A stretch of 64,000 bases of DNA, taken from the NCBI GenBank assembly GCA_904397895.1, contig CAJFOZ010000016.1:21169-85168 (forward strand). The letters are read 5' to 3'. Made by a program: the position numbers and the translations under genes. The stretch comes from an uncultured Clostridia bacterium (GTDB lineage Bacteria; Bacillota; Clostridia; Oscillospirales; Acutalibacteraceae). Below the pieces are notes generated by a model. That model saw nothing but the letters and a program-made list of their open reading frames with translations. It did no database searches and had not been told where the DNA came from. Each line of letters begins with the position of its first letter. Positions within the stretch are counted from its first letter, which is position 1. Below, one piece after another: positions 1 to 9,461 of the stretch.

Positions 1-2
1 GC

Positions 3-326
3 GTCATCATTGCGGCAGCGGGCAAAGCCGCTCATTTGGCAGGCGTACTGGCTGCACATACCACACTGCCCGTTATTGGAATCCCCATCAAATCCTCCAC
101 TTTGGACGGCTTGGATGCACTGCTTGCCACCGTTCAGATGCCCGGAGGCATCCCGGTTGCGACGGTGGCCATCGACGGTGCACAAAATGCAGCATTGTTG
201 GCGGCCCAAATTTTGGCTGTGTCAGACGATCAATTGGCCAATCGGTTGGCAGACATGAAGCAGAAGATGGCCGAAGGCGTTTTACAAAAGGATGCAGCTT
301 TGCAGGCAAAGGTGGCCGAACTGTAA
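3..326 (+). CDS. purE: 5-(carboxyamino)imidazole ribonucleotide mutase, 3' part
   Basis: The window opens inside this gene; 107 codons remain, in frame from base 3. The translation starts [15 protein letters not shown] and continues with [11 protein letters not shown] and [12 protein letters not shown], which match the central and C-terminal part of class I PurE. PurE moves the carboxylate of N5-CAIR to C4 to give CAIR in purine synthesis. The catalytic SGSxSD segment near the N terminus lies outside the window. It is the first visible gene of a purine operon and is followed after 30 bp by purM. Confidence 0.93.
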   Translation, partial: VIIAAAGKAAHLAGVLAAHTTLPVIGIPIKSSTLDGLDALLATVQMPGGIPVATVAIDGAQNAALLAAQILAVSDDQLANRLADMKQKMAEGVLQKDAALQAKVAEL

Positions 327-356
327 CAGGATAGTTGATAAAACGGAGGGAAACCA

Positions 357-1394
357 ATGAACAATAGTTTTAGCGATAGCTATAAGGCCGCCGGTGTGGA
401 CGTCACAGCCGGATACAAGGCCGTAGAGCTGATGAAAGCCCATGTAGGCCGTACCAATATTCCGGGAGTACTCAGCGGCATTGGCGGATTTGGCGGACTG
501 TTTGCCCCTGATATCACCGGTATGCAGCAGCCGGTACTGGTATCGGGGACCGACGGCGTGGGCACGAAGCTGAAAATTGCTTTTTTGCTGGATAAACACG
601 ACACCGTCGGCATTGACTGTGTGGCTATGTGCGTCAACGATATCATTTGCAGCGGCGCAAAACCTCTCTTTTTCTTGGACTACGTGGCAGTGGGGAAGAA
701 TATCCCGGAACGGGTAGCGTCTATTGTGTCCGGCGTAGCGGAGGGATGCGTCCAGGCAGGGTGCGCCCTCATCGGCGGCGAGACGGCTGAAATGCCTGGA
801 TTCTATCCGGCCGATGAATACGATTTAGCCGGTTTTGCCGTGGGGATGGTGGACCGCTCCAAGATCATCGACGGCTCTAAAATCAAACCGGGAGACGTCT
901 TGATTGGCGTACAATCTTCCGGCGTCCATTCCAATGGGTTCTCTCTAGTACGCAAGGTGTTTAACGTAGGCCCCCATTCTCTTTCCATGCATATCGACGA
1001 ATTGGGTAGCACCTTGGGCGAATGCCTTTTGACTCCCACAAAGATTTATGTGAAGCCCCTGCTGGCTTTGATGGAACAATGCGATGTTCATGCCGTGTCC
1101 CATATCACGGGAGGCGGTTTTTATGAGAATATTCCGCGGATGTTATGTGAAAATCAGCGGGCTGTTATCGAAAAGGATGCTGTCCCGATCAAACCCATCT
1201 TTAAGGTTATCCAGAGCTGGGGCGACATTCCGGAACACGATATGTTCAATACCTTTAATATGGGTGTCGGGCTGTGCATTGCTCTCTCCAAAGAGGAAGC
1301 CGATAAGGCTTTGGAAGTGCTGGCTGCCAACGGCGAGGAGGCCTGCATCTTAGGTGAGGTACGCACCGGTGAGACCGGGGTGGAATTATGCTGA
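357..1394 (+). CDS. purM: phosphoribosylformylglycinamidine cyclo-ligase
   Basis: AIR synthetase, 345 residues, the normal length. It closes the imidazole ring, converting FGAM to AIR with ATP. Visible family motifs are [10 protein letters not shown] (about residues 64-73), the [18 protein letters not shown] segment that follows it, [12 protein letters not shown] and the glycine-rich [13 protein letters not shown]. An AACGGAGGG-type ribosome site lies 8-10 bp before the ATG. Its last 7 bp overlap purN, which suggests translational coupling. Confidence 0.97.
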   Translation: MNNSFSDSYKAAGVDVTAGYKAVELMKAHVGRTNIPGVLSGIGGFGGLFAPDITGMQQPVLVSGTDGVGTKLKIAFLLDKHDTVGIDCVAMCVNDIICSGAKPLFFLDYVAVGKNIPERVASIVSGVAEGCVQAGCALIGGETAEMPGFYPADEYDLAGFAVGMVDRSKIIDGSKIKPGDVLIGVQSSGVHSNGFSLVRKVFNVGPHSLSMHIDELGSTLGECLLTPTKIYVKPLLALMEQCDVHAVSHITGGGFYENIPRMLCENQRAVIEKDAVPIKPIFKVIQSWGDIPEHDMFNTFNMGVGLCIALSKEEADKALEVLAANGEEACILGEVRTGETGVELC

Positions 1395-2026
1395 ACATTG
1401 CGGTGCTGGTGTCTGGCGGAGGGACCAATCTGCAAGCCCTGATCGACGCCCAAAATAGGGGTGAGATCCCAGGTGGCCGCATTGTGTGCGTGGTATCCAG
1501 CAAAGCCGGCGTCTATGCTTTGGAACGGGCCCGCGCCGCCGGTATCCCCGGCGAAGTGGTAGCCCGGAAAGGCCTCACCCCAGAACAGTTCGATGAAGCA
1601 TTGACTCAGACATTGCAAAAGTATCAGGCTGATTTGGTTGTGTTGGCCGGTTTCCTCTCCATCTTGGGGAAGAAGATGCTGGATGTTTATCAGAACCGCA
1701 TGATCAACGTGCATCCGTCCCTTATCCCATCCTTCTGCGGCAGCGGCTACTATGGGTTGAGGGTTCATGAAGCCGCCTTGGCGCGGGGCGTTAAGGTAAC
1801 GGGAGCCACAGTACATTTTGTAAACGATATTCCCGACGGCGGTCCCATCATCCTGCAAAAAGCGGTAGAGGTGCAGGAGGGGGATACCCCCGAAACATTG
1901 CAACGGAGGGTGATGGAGCAGGCTGAATGGAAGTTGCTTCCCAAAGCGGTCTCGCTGTTTTGCGACGGCCGATTGGAAGTCAAAGACAATCAAAAGGTTT
2001 TCATTCACGAAGGGAGAAGATCATAG
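1388..2026 (+). CDS. purN: phosphoribosylglycinamide formyltransferase
   Basis: GAR transformylase of 212 residues, using 10-formyl-THF to formylate GAR. The N terminus [19 protein letters not shown] is the substrate-binding loop of the family. The catalytic core reads [12 protein letters not shown] with a downstream [19 protein letters not shown], so the active-site Asn and His and the later Asp are present. The usual HPSLLPAFPG loop is slightly divergent. It overlaps purM by 7 bp and ends directly before the purH start codon. Confidence 0.96.
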   Translation: MLNIAVLVSGGGTNLQALIDAQNRGEIPGGRIVCVVSSKAGVYALERARAAGIPGEVVARKGLTPEQFDEALTQTLQKYQADLVVLAGFLSILGKKMLDVYQNRMINVHPSLIPSFCGSGYYGLRVHEAALARGVKVTGATVHFVNDIPDGGPIILQKAVEVQEGDTPETLQRRVMEQAEWKLLPKAVSLFCDGRLEVKDNQKVFIHEGRRS

Positions 2027-3577
2027 ATGAAAAAACGTGCAATTCTCAGTGTATCGGATAAGACAGGCGTGGTGGACTTTGCTCGCGAACTGATTGGTTT
2101 GGGCTTTGAAGTGTTGTCCACCGGCGGCACGGCCAAAGCGTTGACTGATGCCGGTTTGGCTGTGACCAATGTTTCGGATGTCACCGGTTTCCCGGAGTGC
2201 TTAGACGGTCGCGTAAAAACTTTGCACCCCATGATTCACGCCGGTATTTTGGCTATGCGTTCCAATCCCGAGCATATGGAGCAGTTAGAGAAACTGGGCG
2301 TCACACCCATCGATGTGGTGGCCATCAATCTCTATCCCTTTAAGCAGACTATTCTGAAACCCGACGTCACGTTGGAGGACGCTATTGAAAATATCGATAT
2401 CGGCGGTCCCACCATGATCCGTGCCGCCGCTAAGAACTGGCAGGATGTTTCGGTTATTGTGGATCCAGCCGATTATCAAACGGTCATTGAAGAATATAAG
2501 AAGTCCGGGACGGTATCCAAGGACACCCGATTCCGTCTGGCCGGCAAAGTGTTTGAACATACCGCCCAGTATGACGCCATGATCAACACCTATCTGCGCG
2601 CCCAGCGGGGCGAGACCCAAATGCCCGACGCCTTTACCATGACCTTTGAGAAGGTCCAGGATATGCGTTACGGCGAGAATCCTCATCAGGCCGCCGCTTT
2701 CTACCGCGAGATCGGCAATCGCACCAATACCTTGGCCGCTGCCCAGCAGCTCCACGGCAAAGAACTTTCTTATAATAATATCAACGATGCCAACGGCGCT
2801 TTGGATGTCCTCAAGGAATTCGGATCGGAACAACCTACCGCAGTGGGCGTAAAGCACGCAAATCCCTGTGGTGTGGGCGTAGGCGAAACCATTTATGAAG
2901 CCTATAGGAAAGCTTATGAATCCGATCCTGTGTCGATCTTTGGCGGTATTGTAGCCCTCAACCGCCCGGTGGACAAGAAAACCGCGGAAGAACTGGCCAA
3001 GATCTTCTTGGAGATCATCATTGCCCCCGATTTTGATGCCGATGCTCTGGAGATCCTGGAGAAGAAAAAGAACATCCGTCTCTTAAAGCTCCCGGATTTG
3101 GCAAAGCCCAATACCCCTGATATGCTGGATATGAAGAAGGTAGCCGGCGGCCTGCTGGTACAGCAGCTGGATACCGAGCTGTTGCATGAAGAGGATATCC
3201 GCTGCGTCACAAAGCGCCAGCCCACGGAAGAGGAAATGAAACAGCTTATGTTTGTCTGGAAGGTGGTCAAGCACGTCAAGTCCAACGGCATCGCCTTGGC
3301 CAAGGACAATATGACGGTGGGCATCGGCCCTGGCCAGACCAACCGCATTACCGCCTTGGAACTGGCCATCAAATACGGCGGCGACAAAGTCAAAGGCAGC
3401 GTCATGGGTTCGGATGCTTTCTTCCCCTTCTCCGACTGTGTGGAAGCGGCTCAAAAAGCCGGCATTACCGCCATCATCCAGCCCGGCGGATCCATCCGCG
3501 ATGAGGATAGCATCAAAGCTGCCGACGAGGCCGGTATTGCCATGCTGTTCACCGGCATGCGCCATTTCAAACACTAA
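2027..3577 (+). CDS. purH: bifunctional AICAR transformylase/IMP cyclohydrolase
   Basis: PurH of 516 residues, catalysing the last two steps to IMP. The N-terminal MGS-like cyclohydrolase domain (about residues 1-195) begins [19 protein letters not shown] and contains STGGTAKAL. The C-terminal AICAR formyltransferase domain starts near [14 protein letters not shown] and carries the catalytic KHANPCGVG motif around residue 283. The final segment [15 protein letters not shown] is typical. The start codon abuts the purN stop, and an AGGGAGAAG site lies just upstream. Confidence 0.97.
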   Translation: MKKRAILSVSDKTGVVDFARELIGLGFEVLSTGGTAKALTDAGLAVTNVSDVTGFPECLDGRVKTLHPMIHAGILAMRSNPEHMEQLEKLGVTPIDVVAINLYPFKQTILKPDVTLEDAIENIDIGGPTMIRAAAKNWQDVSVIVDPADYQTVIEEYKKSGTVSKDTRFRLAGKVFEHTAQYDAMINTYLRAQRGETQMPDAFTMTFEKVQDMRYGENPHQAAAFYREIGNRTNTLAAAQQLHGKELSYNNINDANGALDVLKEFGSEQPTAVGVKHANPCGVGVGETIYEAYRKAYESDPVSIFGGIVALNRPVDKKTAEELAKIFLEIIIAPDFDADALEILEKKKNIRLLKLPDLAKPNTPDMLDMKKVAGGLLVQQLDTELLHEEDIRCVTKRQPTEEEMKQLMFVWKVVKHVKSNGIALAKDNMTVGIGPGQTNRITALELAIKYGGDKVKGSVMGSDAFFPFSDCVEAAQKAGITAIIQPGGSIRDEDSIKAADEAGIAMLFTGMRHFKH

Positions 3578-3604
3578 TGGTACGGATAGGGAGGAGGCTA
3601 GATT

Positions 3605-4879
3605 ATGAAAATCCTAATGGTGGGCGGCGGCGGCCGTGAACACGCCCTTATCCGCAAATTAAAAGAAAGCCCTCAGGTGACGGAGATCCACTGCGCCCCC
3701 GGTAACGGCGGCATCTCCAGGGACGCCCAGTGCCACAATGTGTCGGTGGACGACAAAGCCGGGATGGTAAGGTTGGCAAAAGAAATCGGTGCCGACCTGG
3801 TGGTGGTCGCCCCGGACAATCCTTTGGTGGACGGCATGGTGGACGAGATGGAAAAAGCCGGCCTTCGCTGCTTTGGCCCCAATGAAAAGGCTGCTATTCT
3901 GGAAGGCAGCAAGGTGTTTTCCAAATCCTTGATGCAGCAGTATGGCATTCCTACAGCGGGCTATCATGTGTTTGAAGATCCCAAAGAAGCCCTTCGGTTC
4001 ATCCGGGAGGAAGGCAAGTATCCCACCGTCATCAAGGCGGATGGTTTGGCCTTGGGCAAAGGCGTGGTCATCGCTGCGGATGAGGCAGAGGCTGCCGCTG
4101 CCCTTCACTCCATTATGGAGGATAAAATTTTTGGCGCATCGGGCAATCGTGTCATCGTAGAGGAGTTTATCACCGGGCCGGAGGTGTCGGTATTGTCCTT
4201 TACCGACGGCAAAACGGTCAAACCTATGGTGTCCTCGATGGATCACAAGCGGGTGTTTGACGGCAATTTAGGTCCCAATACCGGAGGTATGGGCACCATC
4301 AGTCCCAACCCTTATTACGACGATGCCATGGCCAAGCGATGCATGGAGGAGATTTTCCTTCCCACCGTCGAGGCCATGCGCAAAGAGGGACGTCCCTTTA
4401 AGGGATGCCTCTACTTCGGCTTGATGCTCACAGCCGACGGCCCGAAGGTCATTGAATACAATTGCCGTTTTGGCGATCCGGAAGCCCAGGTTGTGTTGCC
4501 CCGTCTGGAAACCGACCTGGTGGATATAATGAACGCCGTCATCGACGAAAGGTTGGATGAGTTGGAGATCCAATGGTCGAATCAAGCCAGCGCCTGCATC
4601 ATCTTGGCTTCGGGCGGATATCCTGGGAAATACGAGAAAAACCTTCCCATCTCCGGGCTGAATGAAAACGGCCAGGTGGATGGCGCCACCGTATATCACG
4701 CCGGTACCCAATACCGTGACAACACGTTCTATACCGCCGGCGGCCGTGTATTGGGCATCACCGCCATGGGAGATACCCTGGAGGAAGCTCTGGATCACGC
4801 CTATGATGCGGTTCAGAAGGTTCGTTTCGACGGCGTTCATTATCGCACCGATATCGGCCGGGTGGAGTATTCAGAATAA
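3605..4879 (+). CDS. purD: phosphoribosylamine-glycine ligase
   Basis: GAR synthetase of 424 residues, an ATP-grasp enzyme joining phosphoribosylamine and glycine. It begins MKILMVGGGGREHALI, the family's N-terminal nucleotide-fold signature, and has the ATP-grasp stretches ADGLALGKGVVIA, EEFITGPEVSVLSF and YNCRFGDPEAQVVLPRL. A GGGAGGAGG site precedes the ATG. It is the last visible gene of the purine operon. A short imperfect hairpin without a clear T-run follows at about 4887-4907. Confidence 0.97.
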   Translation: MKILMVGGGGREHALIRKLKESPQVTEIHCAPGNGGISRDAQCHNVSVDDKAGMVRLAKEIGADLVVVAPDNPLVDGMVDEMEKAGLRCFGPNEKAAILEGSKVFSKSLMQQYGIPTAGYHVFEDPKEALRFIREEGKYPTVIKADGLALGKGVVIAADEAEAAAALHSIMEDKIFGASGNRVIVEEFITGPEVSVLSFTDGKTVKPMVSSMDHKRVFDGNLGPNTGGMGTISPNPYYDDAMAKRCMEEIFLPTVEAMRKEGRPFKGCLYFGLMLTADGPKVIEYNCRFGDPEAQVVLPRLETDLVDIMNAVIDERLDELEIQWSNQASACIILASGGYPGKYEKNLPISGLNENGQVDGATVYHAGTQYRDNTFYTAGGRVLGITAMGDTLEEALDHAYDAVQKVRFDGVHYRTDIGRVEYSE

Positions 4880-4920
4880 TCGTAAAAGACCGGCTTAGCC
4901 GATCTTCCGTTTCCATAAGG

Positions 4921-5610
4921 ATGTGTAAGTTGGAACAGTCAAAAGTAGAGAAATATATCTTAATCGTGGTGGTAGGGCTGCTGTTTTTTGCCCTACTGGG
5001 AGCGCCTTATCTTATCGTTTTCATCCAAACCAATTACTTGATGTCTCGGCCGGATTCCATCCTCAGCGTGGCCGATTCGGTTTATAATTTAGCCACTGTC
5101 TGTTCGGTGCTCCCCATCCTTTTGTTGGGGAGCATCGGCGTGCGGCTTTATCGCGGCCACTTTATCCTGCAGGAACATATCAAGTTCGTGATCGTCACAG
5201 CTGTAACGGTGGTATTATCCATCGCTATCCCTTGCGTAGCCATGACCAGCCATTCTACCATAACAAAGGACGGCATCGACCGGTATGGTATGTTTGGAAG
5301 CAAAACCGAGAGCGTCGCATGGGAGCAAATCCCTGCGGTAAAAGCTTCGATTGAGTTCCTGTATGGAGCCACTGAGACGGGTATGTCAGGCAATTGGAAG
5401 ATGTTTTATCTGGTGGAACTTCCCTCAGGCGAAAGGCTGGATCTTTACAACGACGGTTTTGCAAAGGATAAATTGGACGCTGTGGCTCAAGTGGATAGCA
5501 TTGTCCATGAAAAGGGAATTCCCACCCAAAGGGATTCTGAAGATCTGGATAAGTTTCCTTACAAGACCGAGTCAGAAAAGGAAATCATCCATGGCCTTTT
5601 TGAGGAATAA
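4921..5610 (+). CDS. hypothetical membrane protein with soluble C-terminal domain
   Basis: I do not recognise this 229-residue protein. Three hydrophobic segments are visible, at about residues 11-35, 51-75 and 88-108. They are followed by a hydrophilic C-terminal half of about 120 residues containing DGIDRYGMFGSKTESVAWEQ, which loosely resembles the strands of bacterial PH-like domains; that link is a guess. Start choice is uncertain: the ATG at 4921 sits right against TAAGG, whereas the TTG at 4930 is better spaced from that site. It follows purD by 41 bp and precedes a YccF-like gene. Confidence 0.65.
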   Translation: MCKLEQSKVEKYILIVVVGLLFFALLGAPYLIVFIQTNYLMSRPDSILSVADSVYNLATVCSVLPILLLGSIGVRLYRGHFILQEHIKFVIVTAVTVVLSIAIPCVAMTSHSTITKDGIDRYGMFGSKTESVAWEQIPAVKASIEFLYGATETGMSGNWKMFYLVELPSGERLDLYNDGFAKDKLDAVAQVDSIVHEKGIPTQRDSEDLDKFPYKTESEKEIIHGLFEE

Positions 5611-5659
5611 ATTTTTATCAAATGGAGTATCCCTGTTTTTGTGAGAGGATGGTGGCAAA

Positions 5660-6025
5660 TTGGGCTGTCTTGGCAACGCATTGTGGTTCTTATTTGGCGG
5701 CATCTGGCAAGGTCTCAGTTGGATGCTGGTAGGAGTGCTGTGGTGCATCACCATTGTGGGCATTCCGATTGGTGTGCAGTGTTTTAAGCTTGCCGGCCTT
5801 GCCTTTTTTCCCTTTGGAAAGGAAGTGCAGTTTGGCGGGGGAGTGGGATCGACGCTGCTAAACATCCTGTGGATGATTTTTGGCGGCTTGATTTTGGCTG
5901 CTGAATCGGCTATCCTAGGCTGCATCTTGTGCATTACCATCATCGGCATCCCCTTTGGGAAGCAGTGCTTTAAGCTGGCAAAACTGGCTTTGATGCCCTT
6001 TGGCGCATCGGTGATATCCGTATAA
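5660..6025 (+). CDS. YccF domain inner membrane protein (tandem repeat)
   Basis: A 121-residue, very hydrophobic protein of the YccF family, function unknown. The family unit CITIVGIPIGVQCFKLAG followed by LAFFPFG occurs twice, the second copy reading CITIIGIPFGKQCFKLAK followed by LALMPFG, so the protein is an internal duplication with about four membrane segments. The start is a TTG with an AGAGGATGG site 8-10 bp upstream. A strong terminator follows at 6048-6096. Confidence 0.85.
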   Translation: MGCLGNALWFLFGGIWQGLSWMLVGVLWCITIVGIPIGVQCFKLAGLAFFPFGKEVQFGGGVGSTLLNILWMIFGGLILAAESAILGCILCITIIGIPFGKQCFKLAKLALMPFGASVISV

Positions 6026-6047
6026 GACAAGGAAATCTGGAAAAATC

Positions 6048-6096
6048 AAAAGAACACCATTGTGGAATTGAGTTTTCACAGTGGTGTTCTTTTTTT
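6048..6096 (+). terminator. rho-independent terminator after the YccF gene
   Basis: Arms of 17 bp (6048-6064 and 6077-6093) pair with a single G-U-type mismatch around a 12-base loop and run into seven T residues. It separates the upstream genes from spoIIIA. Confidence 0.85.
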
Positions 6097-6118
6097 GGTT
6101 GCAGGGAGGATGACTTTG

Positions 6119-6147
6119 TCATATTGGGCAAGGATGTCCCATATCTA
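6119..6147 (+). promoter_or_regulatory. sigma-E-like promoter for the spoIIIA operon
   Basis: TCATATT at 6119-6125 matches the sigma-E -35 element and is followed after 14 bp by CATATCTA (6140-6147), close to the CATACAnT -10 element. It lies 23 bp before the spoIIIAA ATG. SpoIIIA operons of known spore formers are sigma-E dependent, so the placement fits; the match to the -10 is partial. Confidence 0.55.
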
Positions 6148-6169
6148 TGTTAGCAAAGGAGGGACAAGT

Positions 6170-7207
6170 ATGGACAAGATCACATTGGCAACCCGATATG
6201 ACGACGCCGTCAGCCGGCTAGGAGAGAAGTGGAGCACATGGCTCAAACGTGTCCCGGAGGACGTCAAAGCAAGGACACAGGAGGTGCATCTACACACAGG
6301 CAGCCCCGTGGTTCTGACAGGGGCTGGGAATCTCTCTTTTGTCACCGACAAGGGGGACGTAACAAGCGTCTACCGGGACGGCCTTCCAACCGCCACTCTG
6401 GAAACCATGGAAAAGGCTATGGCGTCCCTTTGCGATTATTCCATCCACAGCTTTCAAGGGGACATTCAAAACGGATTTATCACCGTCCGAGGAGGGCATC
6501 GGGCCGGCATCTGTGGCACCGCTGTTGTGGAAAAAGGCAAGGTCTCCAGCATCCGGGATATCTCCTCCATCAATCTGCGCATCGCTCGGCAGCACTTTGG
6601 AGCCGCCGACTCCATCCTCCACTCCGCCTTTGCCAAAGGGGTCAAAGGCCTGCTTCTAGCCGGACCTCCGGGATGCGGCAAAACCACTATCCTTCGGGAC
6701 TTGGCCCGGCAACTGTCCTCCGGCGCCGCCGGATGCTATTATCGTGTGGCACTGGTGGACGAACGCGGGGAATTGGGAGGGGTATACCGCGGACAGGCTC
6801 AAAACAACCTAGGGCCCTGCTGCGATTGCTTGGATGGGTATCCCAAAGCGCAGGGCATCCTGCAAGCCCTGCGCAGTCTGGCGCCACAGGTCATTGTATG
6901 CGACGAGGTTGGGGACGATGCGGATATCGACGCCATAAAAGCCGGCGTCAACGGCGGCGCTAAGATGATCGTCTCCATCCACGCAGGCAGTTTATCGGAG
7001 CTGATGGATCGTCCCCAGTGCCGTGCTTTGTTAAACACCAATGCCTTTGATTATGTAGCCGTCATGGAAGGCAGGGATCATCCTGGGCGCATCCAGTCCA
7101 TAACAGAGGCAGGTGATTTGCTTGAAGATCATCGGGCTGTTGTGTTTGATTGTGACGGGGACCTTAGTGGGCCTGATGAAATCGGCGGAATTTGGGGGCC
7201 GTGTTAA
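6170..7207 (+). CDS. spoIIIAA: stage III sporulation protein AA, ATPase
   Basis: A 345-residue secretion-type ATPase of the SpoIIIA-SpoIIQ channel (feeding tube) between mother cell and forespore. Walker A is GPPGCGKTTILRD near residue 165 and Walker B is VIVCDEVGDDAD near residue 245. An upstream in-frame start at 6062 exists, but AAAGGAGGG at 6156-6163 places the start at this ATG. The last 95 bp overlap spoIIIAB in another frame. The last 30 or so residues do not look like a normal SpoIIIAA end, so the original stop may have been lost. Confidence 0.95.
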   Translation: MDKITLATRYDDAVSRLGEKWSTWLKRVPEDVKARTQEVHLHTGSPVVLTGAGNLSFVTDKGDVTSVYRDGLPTATLETMEKAMASLCDYSIHSFQGDIQNGFITVRGGHRAGICGTAVVEKGKVSSIRDISSINLRIARQHFGAADSILHSAFAKGVKGLLLAGPPGCGKTTILRDLARQLSSGAAGCYYRVALVDERGELGGVYRGQAQNNLGPCCDCLDGYPKAQGILQALRSLAPQVIVCDEVGDDADIDAIKAGVNGGAKMIVSIHAGSLSELMDRPQCRALLNTNAFDYVAVMEGRDHPGRIQSITEAGDLLEDHRAVVFDCDGDLSGPDEIGGIWGPC

Positions 7208-7631
7208 GCAGTTGGAGGCCATCCTATCCATGATCCAAGATATGGCCACCCAAATCCGGTACCGCGCTCTGCCTCTGTCCGATTTAATCGGGCATATGGC
7301 GGAACAAAAGGAACTGGAATGCCTTCCTTTTCTAAAACAATGCGCCAAGCGGTGCGAAGAGGGGATCCCCTTTCCCAAAGCGTGGGAACAGAGTGTGGAA
7401 CAGCAAGGGAAACGGCCCTATCTCAAGGAAAAGGATCTCAGCATTCTTTACGCCTTCGGCAACGGGCTGGGCACCACCGATGTAGAGGGGCAACTGGCAA
7501 ACTGCCGTCTTCACAGCAAACTGGTGGAAGAATCGCTTCAGCATGCCCGGGCCGAGCGAGACGGGATGGGAAGACTCTACTCCACTTTAGGGATATTAGC
7601 CGGCATCGGTGCCGCTATCGTTTTGGCATAA
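7113..7631 (+). CDS. spoIIIAB: stage III sporulation protein AB
   Basis: A 172-residue SpoIIIAB protein: one N-terminal membrane helix (KIIGLLCLIVTGTLVGLM), a cytosolic helical domain resembling type II secretion protein F, and a C-terminal hydrophobic segment (GILAGIGAAIVLA). The start is either the GTG at 7113 or the TTG at 7122; AGGCAGGTG is better spaced for the TTG. Either way it begins inside spoIIIAA, a much longer overlap than usual in this operon. Confidence 0.92.
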   Translation: MICLKIIGLLCLIVTGTLVGLMKSAEFGGRVKQLEAILSMIQDMATQIRYRALPLSDLIGHMAEQKELECLPFLKQCAKRCEEGIPFPKAWEQSVEQQGKRPYLKEKDLSILYAFGNGLGTTDVEGQLANCRLHSKLVEESLQHARAERDGMGRLYSTLGILAGIGAAIVLA

Positions 7632-7694
7632 CTGGATCAGCAAAAAAGAGGCATCCGCTCAGCTGTGCGCCTGCCGACGTGGGAGGAATGAAAA

Positions 7695-7889
7695 ATGGAT
7701 GTGGATTTAATTTTTAAAATAGCGGCCATTGGCATTATCGTGGCGGTCCTCAACCAGGTATTAATACGGTCCGGCCGGGAGGAACAAGCCATGTTAACCA
7801 CGTTGGCAGGGTTGATTGTGGTGCTTACCATCATCATTCAGGAGATCAGCGATTTGTTCCATGTGGTCAAATCGGTGTTTGGATTATGA
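7695..7889 (+). CDS. spoIIIAC: stage III sporulation protein AC
   Basis: A 64-residue membrane protein with two helices, matching SpoIIIAC in length and sequence (FKIAAIGIIVAVLNQVL, then TTLAGLIVVLTIIIQEI). A GGGAGGAATG site precedes the ATG. It overlaps spoIIIAD by 4 bp (ATGA). SpoIIIAC is a small membrane part of the SpoIIIA channel. Confidence 0.95.
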   Translation: MDVDLIFKIAAIGIIVAVLNQVLIRSGREEQAMLTTLAGLIVVLTIIIQEISDLFHVVKSVFGL

Positions 7890-8275
7890 ACATCGCAGCC
7901 ATTGCGGGCATCGGCATCGTGGCTGCCGCCATCGCTGTGCTCATCAAGAAGCAGAATCCCGAATACTCCATGATGATCAGCATTGGAGCCGGCGTCATCC
8001 TGCTCATCCTGATTCTCTCCCAAGTGACGCCGGCCATCCGTCAGATGAGCGATCTTGTATCGTCGGCCGGCATGCCGGCCGAGTATGCAGGCATCTTGTT
8101 TAAGTCCCTGGGCGTGTGTTTCCTGACCCAGCTTGCCTGCGACAGCTGCCGGGACGTAGGGGAGACGGCATTGGCCTCCAAAATCGAATTGGCCGGGAAG
8201 GTGGCCATTTTGATCTTTGCCCTGCCCATGTTCCAGAAGGTGGCCGACATGGCCATCTCCCTCATCCGGGGATAG
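7886..8275 (+). CDS. spoIIIAD: stage III sporulation protein AD
   Basis: A 129-residue integral membrane protein of the SpoIIIAD family. It has four hydrophobic stretches, including AAIAGIGIVAAAIAVLIKKQ at the N terminus, and the conserved GVCFLTQLACDSCRDVGE segment before the last helix. It overlaps spoIIIAC by 4 bp and lies 16 bp before spoIIIAE. Confidence 0.95.
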   Translation: MNIAAIAGIGIVAAAIAVLIKKQNPEYSMMISIGAGVILLILILSQVTPAIRQMSDLVSSAGMPAEYAGILFKSLGVCFLTQLACDSCRDVGETALASKIELAGKVAILIFALPMFQKVADMAISLIRG

Positions 8276-8291
8276 GGGAGGAAGTGAAACG

Positions 8292-9461
8292 GTGAAAAAG
8301 GCTTTTGTATTGATTCTCTTTTTCCTCTTAACGATGCTGTTTCCCCTTACAGTGGGAGCCACAGATGCTGCATCAAATACGTCGGACAGCGGTACCGTAT
8401 CAGAGTATGACTTTGAAGACCAGCTCAAAGCCAGCGGCGCCGATGAGCTCACCGATGAACTCCCCCAAGAGACAAAGGAACTGCTTCGCAAACTAGGGAT
8501 CGATTCCATCGGGCCGGATAGCCTCTTAGGGCTTACCACCGACAATGTGTCCTCCACCCTTGTGGATACCGTCAAAGAGAGCTCCAAAGGGCCTCTCAAA
8601 TCCGCCGCAGCCGTGGGGGGAATCATCTTGCTGTGCGCCCTGCTGGAAGGATTCAAAGTCTCCTTTGGGGAACGTCCTCTCGCCGGAGTTTTTGGTGGAG
8701 TGGCGGCATTGTCGGTGGGAGTTGCCATTGTTTTGCCGGTACTGGAAGTCATTCAAACGGCAGGGGAGGCGGTGAGAGCTAGTTCGGCATTTATGCTGTC
8801 CTTCATCCCGGTATTTGCCGGCATCACCACCGCGGCGGGACAACCGGTCACCGCTTCTCTGTACCAAGGCCTTTTATTTGGCGTAGCACAGGTGGTCTCC
8901 TCCGCGGCCAACACCATTATTGTTCCGCTTTTATCCCTCTTTTTGGCTTTTAGCCTAGTGGCCGCCGTGGTCCCCAACCTCAATCTCAGCGCCACGGCAA
9001 ACACTATCCAAAAGGTTGCGTCCTGGGTGCTTGGATTGGTGATGACCGTCTTTGTAGGCATCCTCTCCATCCAAGGGGTGGTGGGCAACGCCTCCGACGG
9101 CGTGGCCATCAAGGCGGCCAAATTCTTCAGTGGTAATTTTATCCCCGTGGTGGGCAGCGCGTTGGGCGACGCCCTTGGGGCGGTGCAGGGATGTGTGGGA
9201 CTGCTGAAAAGCACAGTGGGAAGTTTTGGGATTCTAGCGGTGATTGTTATTTTTGTCCCGCCCCTTCTTCAATCCCTCATCTGGCAATTGATTCTCAACG
9301 TCGGGGCGGCTTTTGCCGATCTCTTCGACTTAAAACAGATTTCAGCCATGTTGCGATCCACTTCCAAAGTGTTAAATCTTCTCATTGCCGTCATGCTGTG
9401 CTGCTCTTTGCTGCTTATCATCTCCACCACCATACTGCTGACACTGGGGGTGAGCGTATAA
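8292..9461 (+). CDS. spoIIIAE: stage III sporulation protein AE
   Basis: A 389-residue polytopic membrane protein. It starts with a signal-like segment (KKAFVLILFFLLTMLFPLTVGA), then a soluble stretch of about 90 residues, then some seven membrane helices, the normal SpoIIIAE plan. The GTG at 8292 follows GGGGAGGAAG; a longer in-frame reading from 8217 would lie inside spoIIIAD. The stop codon overlaps the spoIIIAF ATG by one base. Confidence 0.95.
   Translation: MKKAFVLILFFLLTMLFPLTVGATDAASNTSDSGTVSEYDFEDQLKASGADELTDELPQETKELLRKLGIDSIGPDSLLGLTTDNVSSTLVDTVKESSKGPLKSAAAVGGIILLCALLEGFKVSFGERPLAGVFGGVAALSVGVAIVLPVLEVIQTAGEAVRASSAFMLSFIPVFAGITTAAGQPVTASLYQGLLFGVAQVVSSAANTIIVPLLSLFLAFSLVAAVVPNLNLSATANTIQKVASWVLGLVMTVFVGILSIQGVVGNASDGVAIKAAKFFSGNFIPVVGSALGDALGAVQGCVGLLKSTVGSFGILAVIVIFVPPLLQSLIWQLILNVGAAFADLFDLKQISAMLRSTSKVLNLLIAVMLCCSLLLIISTTILLTLGVSV

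Noticed and set aside
1154..2008. 284-codon open frame on the minus strand
   Set aside because: It lies fully antisense to purM and purN, which have clear family motifs; no ribosome site and no recognisable protein features.
5572..6030. 152-codon minus-strand frame
   Set aside because: Antisense to the YccF gene; its apparent repeat is only the mirror of the YccF duplication.
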